Assembly: GCF_016808335.1 (NCBI RefSeq)
Contig: NC_053146.1
Location: 43,714,809-43,778,808 of the forward strand
Length of the DNA: 64,000 nucleotides
DNA from: Panicum virgatum
Taxonomy: Eukaryota > Streptophyta > Magnoliopsida > Poales > Poaceae
Direction: 5' to 3'
Position numbers and translations under genes: made by a program. The notes under the pieces were generated by a model. That model saw only the letters and a program-made list of their open reading frames with translations. It did no database searches and was not told where the DNA came from. Within the stretch, counting starts at the first letter, position 1. Each line of letters opens with the position of its first letter. Of this stretch, positions 23,690-35,621 are shown piece after piece.

Positions 23690-24735
23690 CGATGCGTTAT
23701 AAGGACGTCGCGAATCGGCTGGTCGCATCACCAGAACTTCCTATTGATAAGAAGACAGCATTTGATGCAGTCAGCATGGCCGTTGTTGTACTTAGAGAAT
23801 ATCAACGAGCACGCTGCATGTGCCAAGTGCTGTGCCTATTAATCGTAAATGTTGGTGCTGCGACTGACCGATTTGTGCCATCCTTGTACCGGTCGGAGCA
23901 CGGCGGCGCTAATGGTGGTCGGGTGGTGGTGCTCTGGGGTTTGGGGTTGAGAAATCGGCAAACGAACGAAGGGAACGGGTTGCGGGGCTATTTGTAGTGC
24001 TCATGCACGTGCGAGAACGAGGGCCGGGGCTCTGCAGCGAGCTCGCCACCGCGACGGCGATGTGGCGGCCGCTGGGCGCGGCCAGGACGGCGTGGCGAGG
24101 GAAGGGAGCTCCAGCGCGCGAGGAGGTAGGTCCAGGGGTTTGTGGGGCGCCACGTGAGGCGGCAGTGAAGCAGGAGGTGGCCGGACCGGCCCTGAGCGGC
24201 GGGCGGCGGCACTGAACAGCGGTGGGGGTGAAACAGAGAAGCAGGCAAGAGGAAGAAGAAGGTGGACTGAGTTGCAAATTCAGAAAATTCCAGGGACCCA
24301 GCTGTAAAATAAAAATAACTTTTAATCTAGGGCTCAAATGAAAAAGTGCCCAACATGAAAGTTGTTCAATTTTTCAAGATCTACAACTTTAATGTTGTGC
24401 AAAATTTGATTTGACAAAAGATTGAAGAGCTATTTTGAAAACATAAGAAGGATTTTTAATTCAAAGGACTTTTGTCTTTTCCAAGGCAATTTACACTAGG
24501 CTGAAATGTAAATTTTGCTGCCAAATAATGATTACACTACATTTTACAAATAAACCCTCCACAAATGCTATAATCACACATCATATTCAAATAAAACTAT
24601 ACAGTTGACCTTAGAACAATTCATAATTGCACAAAGGTCCTTAAAGTTTTAAAATAGGCCCTTGCTCAAACAATTTCACACATAAAGCACAGGAAATAAA
24701 TGTAGTTTTATTATGCAGACACCTAGGATGTCACA
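23690..24735 (-). mobile_element. Remnant of a Tekay-like long LTR inside the outer CACTA
   Basis: On the minus strand it begins TGTGACATCCTAGGTGTC at 24735, matching the start of the LTR at 59344 (TGTGACACCTCAGGTGTC). It shares further features with that LTR in the same order: an AAAGTTGTAGATCTTGAAAA segment, TTTGAGCCC, GTCCCTGGAATTTTC, then a GC-rich region and CTACAAATAG. The left boundary is uncertain and no internal domain is present, so it is a truncated or solo LTR. Confidence 0.55.
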
Positions 24736-25134
24736 GTTGGGACAAAAAGTGTGCGCCAGCCACGTGGCACTGGCAGCACCTTTTGTCACGGTTGGTTTTA
24801 CCAACCGGGACAAAATGTAGCCTTTTGTCCCGGTTGCCAGACCAGGGACAAAAGGCCCCCCCTTTTGTCCTGGCCTGGCATTCCCGGTTGGGAAACCGGG
24901 ACAACAAGGGTTTCCCAACCGGGACAAATTAGCGTTTCTTTAGTAGTGCCTATTAATAGAGCGGCTAGCATATAACAGCCCTAGTTTACCAAGTTTGTTG
25001 CATTTTCTCTTTCCATGTGGTTTCTCCGCATACGAACAAATGCCACAGTAACTAATTTTAGTGACCCTCAACTGATCCTAAATTCCTAATCCTGCATGTA
25101 CTAATTAATATTAACCTTGCCTGCAATGGGACTA

Positions 25135-25622
25135 CACTAGTACAGATTCAACCTTTTGTCCCGGTTCCAAGCAAAATCTCTTTAGTCCTAGTTTTAGGAC
25201 TACGAGTTCGGTATCAAAGACCTCGATCTTTAGTATCCGTGACTTCTTACCTCGTGCATAGCTTTCTTACCACTCTACTTACACAACCCATGTGACACTA
25301 TACTTGGACTGCTTTCGTTATAAAACAACCCATGGCACCCCTTTAATCCCGGTTAGTGTCACCAACCAGGATAAAAAATCATTTATTTAGTCCCAGTTGG
25401 AGTCTCCAATTGAGACTAAATGGTGACCTTTAGTACTAGATTGTAACACTAACCGAAACTAAAAATAAACATTTAGTTCCGGTTGGAGGCTCTAACCGGA
25501 ACTAAATAGCCCTTTGGTCTCCTAACCATTGGAACCAGAACTAATATTCATATTTGTCCCAGGTCTAATACATACCGGCCGGGGTAAATGTAGAGGATCA
25601 AAAACCCTTTTCCGTACTAGTG
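25135..25622. mobile_element. Mini CACTA-like element
   Basis: Termini are CACTAGTACAGATT at 25135 and TTTCCGTACTAGTG ending at 25622. Inside are facing TTTAGTCCCGGTT / AACCGGGAC-type repeats of the same style as the larger CACTA elements. The flanking triplets CTA and CCA match at only two of three positions. It is 488 bp and non-coding. Confidence 0.65.
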
Positions 25623-27077
25623 CCATTTCATCCACCCGAAGATATATATAGTTCCGGTTATATGCTACTACTACCCGAAGATACAAATAGTCAGGGTGCT
25701 GTTTGCCGGCGGCTTTACGACAACGTTCGCTACACTGATTAAGTGGTTAAACATGTGTGCACAGTCATCCTTTCTTATTATTATCACATATTCATATTCA
25801 CAGTGATTATTCGCTGTCAAGTCCAGATTTATTCAGGTACGGTTTGTTGATATTACGTGATGGAACGTGAGATGTTGCTTTCACGGACACTATTTCGGAT
25901 GAGGTTTTCAGTGTTTTTTTAATCGTGCCCGCGTCTGAACATGCAACCTTTTTTTGCCCTTTCAATTGGTGACAGCCGTGCAAATCGATTGAGGTGGGGG
26001 TCGTGCTTGTACTTGGTATTTAGCTAGGGTTTAGAGAATGCATGGGAAAGGAGCCTTATTCTCTGCTGGCTAATTTGTTCGTCTGGAGCCAGCTGGATAA
26101 ACAGATCGATCATCACAGTTTTCAGATGGCCGACAGGGCTAGTTGCCTTTATCGACGTCTTGTGGTGGGTTGAGAAAACGAGAAAAATGTTGTATGATCA
26201 AGAAGGTGCCCCACCACAATATATATCTGGATTTGACATAGAGGAATTGGTTATATATATATCTTTGTGGCACAAAGCTATATCCTGGCTGTCGAAGAAA
26301 ATACTGAAGAAAGTTGTTTTCCAAATGGGAAGCATGCATATTAAAAAAAGGAGGTCCAAAATAAAATATGGAGCCCATCTTTTATTGAATGGCGCACCGA
26401 AATTAGTGTAATCATGATTAACCCGACCAGAATTAATGGAACAAAGATCCGTTTCGAAGCATCAAGGAAGGATCTGCAACTCTACTGAAAATGTGGTGTC
26501 GACTAACTGCGTATGGTTCAGCTGGTATATTTTGTTGTGGTGGAACCTAACCTTCCATGTGGTGTTCTAGACTCGGTACCAATACTCGTATTTTTTTTAA
26601 TTTATTATGAGATTTGACTGGCGTTATTTTCGTTAATTTCGAGATTTGCTGATTCAATAATCTTTCAAGGTGCATATTAACATCCCTTAAGTGTTTCGGA
26701 AAAGTTCCTCTAATTTTTTTAGTTGAACAATCAGGATGCATGTGCACACATATGGACTCCTAGTTGTGAGCGCACTGCCAGGAAAGAAAATGCACGGCTC
26801 ACATGACGACCTAGATCAAGATGGCGCTTTTATGGATGAATCTGTACCAAGTCTTAAAGAAACACGCCACCGGATACTGATTGCCCACACTAAACCGTAC
26901 CAGGACGCTCTCTCCCAGCTGATCCTTATCTCCTACTAGTTGACTAGCTGGTAGATGGGCAAACCAAACCAAGCACTCGAGCAAGCCCGGCCGCGTGCAG
27001 ATCGTAGGAGCATGGACTCTGTTGGAGATATATTTTATGCTGGGGCCGGCGGCTGCTACGGCCGTGTCAGGCGAATC
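25623..27077. other. Spacer without recognisable genes
   Basis: Mixed-composition sequence with no ORF that looks like a real protein and no clear TIR pair. Confidence 0.4.
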
Positions 27078-28062
27078 CACTACTACATAAATATTTTGTA
27101 AGAGCGGGTAAATTTATATTCGTAGAAACGAGTGCAGTACCCGTGCCTACCCCCACAGCTAAAAATGATGTCCGTAGGGGCAAGTAAGGCGCCCGTCCTT
27201 ACAAATAAATTCCCAGGTTTATCACCCGCCCCTACTAACCAATATAAAAATTAAAAAAGCCACGCCGGCCGTCCAGACCGCTGCCGCTCGCGCCAGGCCG
27301 GCCGCTCGTCGACGCCGCCGCGCTCGTGCCAGGCCGCCGCTCGTCGACGCCGCTGCCGCTCGTCCAGGCCGCCGCTCGTCCAGGCGGCCGCCGTTCGCGC
27401 CAGGCCGCCGCTCGTCCACGCAGCCGCTTGTCGACGCCCGCGCTCGCGCCCGCCCGCCGCGCTCGACGGGGCCGGCGCCCGCAGCGCTCGCCGGCCATAG
27501 GTCCTGCTGGGGCGCGCCGGCCGTGGCGCCCGCCGGCCATAGGTCCTGCTGCTTGCCCGCAGCGCTCGCCGGCCGCGGTGCCCGCCGCGCTCTACGGAGC
27601 AGTAGGGGAGGAGAGAGAGGGGAGGAGTGAGAGGATAAGGGAGGAGGAGGTATGCCTGTCGTGCATCACTGCGTTCGGCTTGTTGCTCCAGCTCCAGCCC
27701 AATAGTATTTTTCTCTCACACCACTCCAGCTCCAGCAAGCCGAAAAGTATTTTTCTCTCACACCACTTCAGCTCCAGCCTCCAACTCCAGCCTGCCCAAC
27801 GCAGTGATGATGGAGATGGAGAGTTCGAGAGATAAGGACGAGGAGGGACGAGAGAGAGGAGAAAGACGTGGTTGCTACTGCCTCGTGCTTGCTGCTGCGG
27901 TATTTTTAAGTCCGCGCATCTGGTTCAACTTTTGTAGAGGTGGCTGATGCCACCAGCCGTCCCTAGAAATCATAGCTCTATTTTCAGAGGTGGGTGGTGC
28001 AGTCACCCGCCCCTAAAGATGTATTTCTAAGGGCAGACGAAATGCTACAGTACCCAACTCCT
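27078..28062. mobile_element. Possible CACTA-like non-autonomous element with GC-rich core
   Basis: The left end CACTACTACATAAA at 27078 resembles CACTA termini. Near both ends are facing copies of CACCCGCCCCTA / TAGGGGCGGGTG-like sequence (27225-27235; 27985-28015). The right end is eroded (TTGTAGGAGG near 28055) and no target duplication is evident. The core at 27270-27600 is an imperfect tandem array of gccgccgctcgtccag units. Confidence 0.45.
27664..27809. mobile_element. 146-bp MITE
   Basis: Terminal inverted repeats CATCACTGCGTTCGG / CAACGCAGTGATG enclose two copies of agtatttttctctcacacca plus ctccagctccagc. The same family occurs at 35889-36029 beside the TPS gene. Confidence 0.6.
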
Positions 28063-28217
28063 ATTGTAGGAGGTACATTTGCACCTGCTCCTGGGAAAAA
28101 AATCCACTGTCGCAACGGGAACTTACGGATGGCAACGGATCGGGTGTGGGCCTTGGGGTTAAAATCCACTGTCGATAAGATCCGCGTTACTTGATCACGC
28201 CTGTCCTTAGGTGAAAT

Positions 28218-29169
28218 TATAGATGTCTATCCGGGCCACCCGGCCCGACCCGGGCCCGGTCACCTCTGGGCCGTGCCTAGCCTGGCCCGATGCCTTAGTG
28301 GGCCGTGCCGGGTCAGCCCACGGGCCGAATTCGTGCCGTGCTGGCCCGGGAAGCACGAGAGCTTTCTCGTGCCCGTGCCGCCGCACGCTGCCCGCCGCTA
28401 TCCTCAGCCGCTGCCGCGCCCACCGGCCGCCGCCGTCCTGGATCTAGAAGCCCCGTGCCGCCCTGGCCGTCCTGGATCTAGGAGCGGCGGCTTGCTCGTC
28501 ACGGGGAGCCGCACCACCGATGGAGGTCGGAGAGGAGGGGAGCGCCGGTTGCCGGAGGTCGGAGAGGAGTGGAGGCGCGCCGGAGGTCGGAGAGGAGGGG
28601 GCGACGCCACCACATCGGAGAGGGAGGCGCGCGTTGGCCAGAGAGGGGGGCGGCGCAGGGAGAGAGGCGCGCGTTGACCGAGCGTGAGCCAGAGCCCAGT
28701 GCGGAGGCCGGCGGGGGCGGTGTCGAGCCGTCCACGACGGGGCGAGGGAGCGCAGGCCGAAGGGGGCCGCCTCGACGGTGTGGTGAGGGAGCAGAGCTGC
28801 GGTGCGGAGGCGGGCAGGCGGCGAAGGTGGAAAGGCGGCGACCGAGTGGGAAAATGGGAGCTAGGGTTCGAGAGCGAGGGTCGGGGGGATTGGGGGTGGG
28901 GGACTGGGCCACTAGGGGCGCGCGGCTGGCTGTGGGCTGGCCGGCTGGGCTCTATTATTGGAGTTAGCGGGCCGCTACCGGGCCAGCCTGCTAACTCCGT
29001 GCCGGGCCGTGCCAGCCCACGGGCTGGGGTGACAGCCCAAGCCCGGGCACGGAGAGCGGGCCGGGCCAGCCCGGGCACAGATTGGATCGGGACGGGCCGT
29101 GTTTGGGCCGGGCCAAATTGGCCGTGCTTCGGATGGGCTAACGGGCTGCGGGCTGCATGGACATCTATA
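28218..29169. mobile_element. Non-autonomous hAT element, 952 bp
   Basis: Termini TATAGATGTC / GACATCTATA are perfect 10-bp inverted repeats, flanked by a perfect 8-bp direct repeat GGTGAAAT (28210-28217, 29170-29177), which is diagnostic of hAT transposition. The body is GC-rich with many GGGCCGTGCCGGGC-type palindromes near both ends and a purine-rich centre. It has no transposase. The 379-bp element at 54673-55051 shares the TATAGATG start and the GGGCCGTGCC subterminal sequence and is probably the same family. Confidence 0.9.
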
Positions 29170-29638
29170 GGTGAAATATCACACCCGAACCTACAGCTAC
29201 AAGTTGCACGCTGAATTTCGGGTCACTCGCGGATGTATTAATAGTACAATAATTACTATAATCATATGATAAGATATCAATACTTTTGCATACAAATTGT
29301 TAAGTAAGCTAAAAAAAACCAACATAACTTATAGCAACGAAAAATGATAATATGCACGGTAATGCTTACACGACTATGAAATTTTGTTGAAGTTGTTCAA
29401 TTGTAGGCAACTCTGGATCTAGATTTGTAGGAGAAAATCTTACACAAAACCTTTATTACAAGCCCCGGCACCCGTGGGTGAAAAGGAAGACTCATGCTGA
29501 CCCGTAAATTAATAACTCGGCCCCGACTCGCAATACTTGCGAGTGCGTTTTTGCAACCGAATGCGCACCCTAACGGATGCGGCGCTTGCTGGTTTGACTT
29601 CCATCCCTAACTCCTCTTCTATCCTCCGTTACTTCTTA

Positions 29639-29860
29639 CTCACTCGGTTCTTTTTTATATGATACTGTTGACTTTTTTCTTCAACTTTGACCAACATTAT
29701 TTGATTAATTAGTTAGTTAAATGAAGTGAAATGAGTACTTTTACGTCTATTATCAAAAATCTCTTGAATCTAACTTGAAGATTTGGCTATTTGTAGAAAA
29801 GACGAATAATCAAACGATGAAAAAAAGTCAACGGTGTCATATAAAAAAGAACGGAGGGAG
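29639..29860. mobile_element. Stowaway MITE
   Basis: Termini are CTCACTCGGTTCTTTTTTATA and the inverse TATAAAAAAGAACGGAGGGAG, flanked by TA dinucleotides (29637-29638, 29861-29862). This is the CTCCCTCCGT-type terminus of grass Stowaway elements; the left end is slightly eroded. 222 bp. Confidence 0.85.
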
Positions 29861-29975
29861 TAGTTGATTTAAGTAGGATTTACCCTTTAACAAGTGGACT
29901 TATTTTTATGTAACATATTTAAATTGTTAGTTAATTAAGATCATAAATTTTCAACCGCCTCTGCTGGTTCACTCA

Positions 29976-30311
29976 GGAGTTGTTTGGTTCCAGTGACTTT
30001 TTTTAAGTCCCTGTGACTTTTTAGTATTTAGAAGTATTAAATAAATATTAATTATAAAACTAACTGCAGAACCCTGGGGTTAAACTGCGAAACGAATCTA
30101 ATGAGGTATCTTAATCTATAATTAGCGAATGGTTACTGTATCATCACTGTAGCAAATTATGAATTAATTAGACTCATTAAATTCGTCTCGCGAAAAATCA
30201 CTCAGCTGTCAAAAACCATTTATAAACAAATTTTATTTAATACTATAAAATAATAATATTCTTTTTGATGTGATAGGGATTTTTGAAAAAAAATTGGTTC
30301 CAAATAGGGCC
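29976..30311. mobile_element. MITE with 3-bp TSD TCA
   Basis: The 336-bp element has inverted ends GGAGTTGTTTGGTTCC / GGTTCCAAATAGGGCC and TCA on both sides (29973-29975, 30312-30314). The interior includes ctgtagcaaattatgaattaatt and attcgtctcgcgaaa, typical of grass Tourist-like or PIF/Harbinger-derived families. Confidence 0.75.
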
Positions 30312-30351
30312 TCAGATGTCTCCTTCCTTGTTCCTACTTCCTACTCGCAGC

Positions 30352-31275
30352 CAGGGTTAAATTTTTCGGTCGAATTTCGCCGAAATTCGGTGTTTTTTTT
30401 CGTTTTCGCTAGTTACCGGGAAGAGAAATTTTGGTATTTTTCGCCATTTTTCGTTTTCAAATTTAAAAATTCAAAAATATTTATAAAAAATTCGAAAAAA
30501 ATATGATAAAAAACTAGGTGTTCTTCTGAGCAAATAGGACTAGAACACACTCAAATCTAAAATCATTTGCTAGGCTAAAATTACATTTTAGTTGAAAAAC
30601 AAGGTTATTTGTAGTCTAATGAGGTAGAATTTATAGTTTTTTAGTATCCGACGCAGCTTGGCATTTCTCCAGACCCCTCCTCGCTCTATACAAATTACAT
30701 TTTAGGAATTCTCTATACAAATTGAATCAAAAAAAAATTCAAACACTGTTACATGAATTGATAACCAATTCAAATCATGTTTGTCCTGGATTTAAAACAA
30801 CTTTCAATTGGATCAACCAATGTCCCTGAAATTTAATAGGCATATCCGCAATAACAAGAATAATAAAAGTCTAGTTGAGACCTAAGAGAGAAAATGGAAG
30901 TTGTCACATGAAATGGCAAGACTTTTAATTGGTAGTTTTTGAAATAATTAAATAACTTTCAAACCATTGCTCAAATGAAAAAGTTTCTGAAACAAAAGTT
31001 GTAGATCTCGAAAAACTGAACAAAGTTGGTATTCAAAAGTTTTTCATTTGACCTCCGAAACAGTACGAAAATCACAACGGACATCATTTTCCGGTCGAAA
31101 TCACCGAAATTTCGGTCGAAATCACCGAAATTTCGGTCGGAATTCACCGAAATTTCGTTTTTTGAATTTGAATTCTCTTTTCGTTTGGAATTAGCGAAAT
31201 TCGGCGAAATTTCGGCCGAAATTTCGTTTTCGGGAGTTGGCGGGATTCGGTAGAAAAACGAAAAGGTGAACCCTG
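30352..31275. mobile_element. Non-autonomous hAT element, 924 bp, upstream of the TPS gene
   Basis: Ends are CAGGGTTAAATTTTTCGG and CGAAAAGGTGAACCCTG, with a perfect 8-bp target duplication CTCGCAGC (30344-30351, 31276-31283). CAGGG-type TIRs with 8-bp duplications define hAT. Subterminal regions carry repeated GAAATTTCGGTCGAAATC-like inverted units. The middle (30880-31060) includes an AAAGTTGTAGATCTCGAAAA block also seen in the Tekay-like LTRs. It is non-coding, and its right end is 1.46 kb from the TPS start codon. Confidence 0.92.
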
Positions 31276-31283
31276 CTCGCAGC

Positions 31284-32733
31284 TAGTTCTCCGGCCCGGC
31301 CGCCCGGCCAAGCTCTCTCCCGACGGCCCAGCCCTGCGCCCCTGCCCCGACGCGCCGGAGCCCCGTTGGCTTGCTGCCCGCGGCGACAGCTGGGCCTCGG
31401 CACGTGCCGCGCCGGACACGTCGTCGGGCGCACGTGCGCCCCGCCCCCGATCTCATCCGACGCGGATATTTTCCTCCCCCCTACCCCGCGCGCGCGCGCC
31501 GCCGTCCGACAACCGCCCGAATGCGATCCGACGGCGGGGGCTGGGCCGCCCGCGCCCGGGAAGTGGATAGGGCTCCGCGGAGGGTGGGGGCGGCGTGTGG
31601 TCCCCCCTTCCGCCTCGCCTCGGCAGATAAGGCTGTGGGAACTCACGCTTCCAGCTAGCTCCTGTACTGTGCTGCCGCGCTGCCTGCGCCCCAGCTCCAG
31701 CCCCCCGGCCGCGGGTCTTCTTCCCAACGGCCCCCCTGAGGTTTCCGCTAATCGCAGCCCGAGCGCTGCCGGGCTAGGATCCTCTGCAGACTGCAGCTGT
31801 GCGGTGCAGTCGTCGTTGTTCGTCTAGCTTCGTAGATCGACGCCGGCGACAACGTACGCAGGCACGCCATTGGCAGCCAGGCCGGCGGGATTGCAAAAGC
31901 ATCGGCTGGACGGGGGTTTCCTTTTCCCTCGAGGAAAAAGTCGTTCTCAAAGTCAAAAGATTGTACAGGCAGGAACGGAACCGAGGCCCCGAGACGGAGG
32001 CACGGGATACCAAGGCTCAGAGCCCGTGTCTCGCAAGCAACGCTTCCGTACTCCACAAACTAGAGGGAGGATAAACCCCCGCCCGCCCATGGTTGGATTG
32101 GGTTGGGTTCGATCCGCCACACGCTTTGCTCGTGACCTCTCCGAACGATCAGCTAGCTAGCTAGCTGCACGGTAGGGGCGGCGGCGGCGAGCGCTAGGAC
32201 GGCAGGCGAAGGTCGCCGTAAGAAGGAAATTATTGAAAGCGCAGGGGGTGGTTGCTGCAAAACCGGCGACGCGATTATTATTATTATTAGTCGGGAGCTG
32301 TCTGTCACTCTGCTGCTCCCCTCCTCCCGTCCATCCGCCGCGGGGAGCTCAGCTCCAGCTCGTCACGCTGCTCCGCTCGGCCGGCCGGGCGCGGGTGCCA
32401 ACGGGAAGCCGCGGCCTTAAAAAAAGGGAAGGGTACCCAGCTTGCCCAAGCTTATCACATCTCCCTCCGGCTGCTCTCGCTCGCTACTCTTGTGCTACTT
32501 AAACAAACAGCTCTTGCGATCCGCAAGGGCCAGCGGCCAGCACCCCCGCACGCGACCCCAAGCCAGGAATCGCTTCCCACCCAGCGCGGCCACCAGCAGC
32601 AGCAAGCACCGCACCGCTCTGCTCTCTCCCTGTCGGCAACGGCAAATCCGGCCTCCCTCCCTCCCGCTCGCTCGCTCGCAGTCCCCCTCCCTGTCGGCAA
32701 CGGCAAATCTGGTTCGTGATCCGGCGCGCGGGG
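31284..32733 (+). promoter_or_regulatory. Promoter and 5' leader region of the TPS gene
   Basis: GC-rich upstream DNA with no coding domain. It contains an agct microsatellite (32151-32166), a tta microsatellite (32276-32289) and a CT-rich, likely 5'-untranslated stretch from about 32410. The leader holds a direct repeat of ctgtcggcaacggcaaatc at about 32631 and 32691. I find no ATG between about 32450 and the start codon, so no AUG-initiated upstream ORF is expected. No transcription start can be fixed from sequence alone. Confidence 0.5.
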
Positions 32734-35621
32734 ATGGTGTCGAGATCCTACTCCAACCTCCTGGAGCTCGCCTCCGGGGGCGGCGGGGGCGGGGAGCCGC
32801 TGCCGTCGCTGGGGCGCCGCCGGGTGCCGCGCGTCGTCACGGCGCCCGGCATTGTGCCGGGCCTCGACGCCTCCGACGACGACGACGACGCCTCCGACCG
32901 CTCCTCCCACGCGCCGCGGGAGCGCGTCATCATCGTCGCCAACCAGCTCCCCGTGCGCGCCGCGCACCGCGCGGGCGGCGCCGGTTGGGACTTCGCGTGG
33001 GACGAGGACAGCCTCCTGCTGCAGGTCAAGGACAGCCTCCGCGCGCACCACGGCCGCGGGGACGTCGAGTTCGTCTACGTCGGCGGCCTCCGCGACGACG
33101 TGCCCCCCGCCGAGCACGACCAGGTCGCGCACGAGCTCCTCGAGGGGTTCCGCTGCGTGCCCACCTTCCTGCCCGCCGACCTCCGCTCCAGGTTCTACCA
33201 CGGCTTCTGCAAGCAGCAGCTCTGGCCACTGTTCCATTACATGCTGCCACTGTCGCCGGAGCTCGGCGGACGCTTCGACCGCCTGCTCTGGCAGGCCTAC
33301 GTCTCCGTCAACAAGATCTTCGCGGACAAGATCCTTGAGGTGATCAGCCCCGACGAGGACTTTGTGTGGGTGCACGATTACCACCTCATGGTGCTGCCCA
33401 CATTCCTGCGCAAGCGCTTCAACCGGGTCAAGCTCGGCTTCTTCCTGCACAGCCCGTTCCCCTCCTCGGAGATCTACAAGACCCTGCCTGTGCGTGAGGA
33501 GCTGCTCCGGTCGCTGCTCAATGCCGATCTGATTGGGTTCCACACCTTTGACTATGCCAGACACTTCCTGTCGTGCTGCAGCAGGATGCTCGGGCTCAAG
33601 TACGAGTCGCAGAGGGGCTACATTGCACTGGAGTACTATGGACGAACAGTCACAATCAAGATCTTGCCAGTGGGGGTTCACTTGGAGCAGTTACAGTCAG
33701 TCCTTAATCTTCCAGAGACTGGAGTCAAGGTGGCTGAGCTTCTGAAGCAGTTCAATCATCGGAGCCGGCTGCTGTTGCTTGGTGTTGATGATATGGATAT
33801 CTTCAAAGGAATTAGCTTGAAGCTTTTGGCGTTTGAGCAGCTGCTGATGCAGCATCCAAAGTGGCGGGGAAGGGTGGTGCTGGTTCAGATTGCCAATCCG
33901 GCAAGGGGGAAGGGAAAGGATGTGAAAGAGGTACAGGAAGAGAGCGATGCAATGGTAAAGCGCATCAATGATGCATTCGGGCAGCCAGATTACCAGCCTG
34001 TTATACTGATTGATAAGCCACTGCGGTTCTATGAGAGGATGGCATATTATGTTGTTGCCGAGTGCTGCTTGGTTACTGCAGTGAGAGATGGCATGAATCT
34101 TATCCCGTATGAGTACATTATTGCTCGACAAGGGAATGAGATGATCGACAGGATCCTAGGTCTTGGCCCATCTTCAAGGAAGAAGAGCATGCTTGTTGTC
34201 TCAGAGTTCATCGGATGCTCGCCCTCCCTAAGCGGCGCGATCCGGGTGAACCCTTGGAACATTGATTCAGTGGCTGATGCGATGGACTCTGCATTGGAGA
34301 TGCCAGAAGGGGAGAAGGTCTTGAGACACGAGAAGCATCATAGATATGTGAGCACACACGATGTTAGCTATTGGGCGAACAGCTTCCTGCAAGATCTTGA
34401 GAGGACTTGTCTCGACCACAACAGGAGGCGTTGCTGGGGCATAGGATTCGGGCTAAAGTTCAGGGTTGTAGCCCTTGACCCAAACTTCAAGAAGCTTGCA
34501 GTTGAGCACTTGGTCTCGGCCTACCGGAGGACAACAAAGCGCATCATTCTCTTGGACTATGATGGGACCCTGATGCCGCAGACTTCGTTTGGTAAGAGTC
34601 CTACCTCAAGGACGATAGACATGTTGAACAGCCTTTGCCGTGACAAGAACAACATGGTCTTCCTTGTGAGCACAAAGAGTCGGACGACTTTAAGCGAGTG
34701 GTTCTCACCATGCGAGAACTTGGGACTAGCAGCTGAACATGGCTACTTTCTCAGGTAATTTGGAATCACTTCCTGCAATTTCCTAGCAATTTAATCCTCA
34801 TGTAAACTGACTTTGCAATGCACATTTATCTGGTACTGAAAACACCAATGCTGCTGATGGGTGTAGGCTGAGAAGAGATGCAGAATGGGAGGAGTGTGTC
34901 ACGGTGATAGACTGCAGCTGGAAGCAAATTGCAGAGCCTGTGATGAAGACCTACACAGAGACGACAGACGGGTCAACAATTGAGGACAAGGAGACTGCAA
35001 TTGTTTGGAGCTATGAGGATGCTGATCCAGATTTTGGCTCCTGCCAGGCCAAAGAGCTCCACGACCATCTGGAGAGTGTCCTCTCAAACGAGCCGGTGTC
35101 GGTGAAAGCTGGCTTGAACCATGTTGAGGTGAAGCCACAGGTAAGCTTGCTGCTGCACACAACAGCAACAGTTACCGTCTAAACATGCAGTTACCTCTGC
35201 CTGTGTCAATTCACTCCCTACAGTATTACTGAAAATGCCAACCCGTGCACTTGCATGTTTTCTGCAGGGCGTGAGCAAGGGCCTGGTGGCGAAGCGGATC
35301 TTGTCGACGATGCAGGAGCGTGGTGACCTGCCGGACTTCATCCTGTGCGTGGGCGACGACCGGTCCGACGAGGACATGTTCGAGGTGATCACCACGGCGG
35401 CGGCGCGGGGCCCCTCCTCCCTGCACCCGGAGGCGGAGGTGTTCGCGTGCACGGTGGGGCGCAAGCCCAGCAAGGCCAAGTACTACCTGGACGACCCCGC
35501 GGACATCGTGCGCCTCATCCAGGGCCTCGCCAACGTCTCCAACGACCAGGCGTCGCACGGCGGCAGCGGCGCGACCCTGCCCGACGATGCCGCAGCGGCC
35601 GCCGCCACCGTCCTGAGGTGA
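32734..35621 (+). CDS. TPS: Class II trehalose-6-phosphate synthase (GT20 + TPP-like domain)
   Basis: Three exons, 32734-34754, 34867-35140 and 35268-35621, joined at GT..AG introns, give 882 residues. The start ATG gives MVSRSYSNLLELASG, the usual class II N-terminus. A GT20 glycosyltransferase domain runs from about residue 65 (RVIIVANQLPV; FCKQQLWPLFHYMLP; WVHDYHLMVLP; FFLHSPFPSSEIY) to about 560. A HAD-type trehalose-phosphatase-like domain follows, with LDYDGT at 607-612 and GDDRSDEDMF at 794-803. Two introns in the C-terminal part is the known class II gene structure; class I genes have many. Class I enzymes make trehalose-6-phosphate from UDP-glucose and glucose-6-phosphate. Class II proteins of plants mostly lack demonstrable activity and are thought to be regulatory, binding SnRK1 and 14-3-3 proteins in the cytosol. 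The member number cannot be assigned here. Confidence 0.96.

Larger units (their letters stand above)
21556..24948. mobile_element. Non-autonomous CACTA element (outer)
   Basis: The element starts CACTACTACAAAAC at 21556 and ends TTTAGTAGTG at 24948, flanked by CCT at 21553-21555 and 24949-24951, the 3-bp duplication expected of CACTA. Its subterminal regions are filled with facing copies of TTTTGTCCCGGTTGG and CCAACCGGGACAAAA (22935-23107, 24780-24925). It contains a complete second CACTA element and an LTR remnant and encodes no transposase. Without the inner element it is about 2.1 kb. Confidence 0.85.

Noticed and set aside
28404..29214. Open frames of over 130 codons on both strands
   Set aside because: They lie wholly inside the 952-bp hAT element, are extremely GC-rich and match no family pattern.
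28124..29610. Possible older hAT element around the 952-bp hAT (TACGGATGG ... CCATCCCTA)
   Set aside because: The ends resemble each other, but the flanking 8 bases do not match, so no insertion can be shown.
32492..32719. 75-codon upstream ORF ending just before the TPS start
   Set aside because: It begins with GTG, not ATG. No ATG was found in the probable leader.
32455..33681. 408-codon minus-strand frame opposite the TPS exon
   Set aside because: It is the antisense shadow of the GC-rich first TPS exon.
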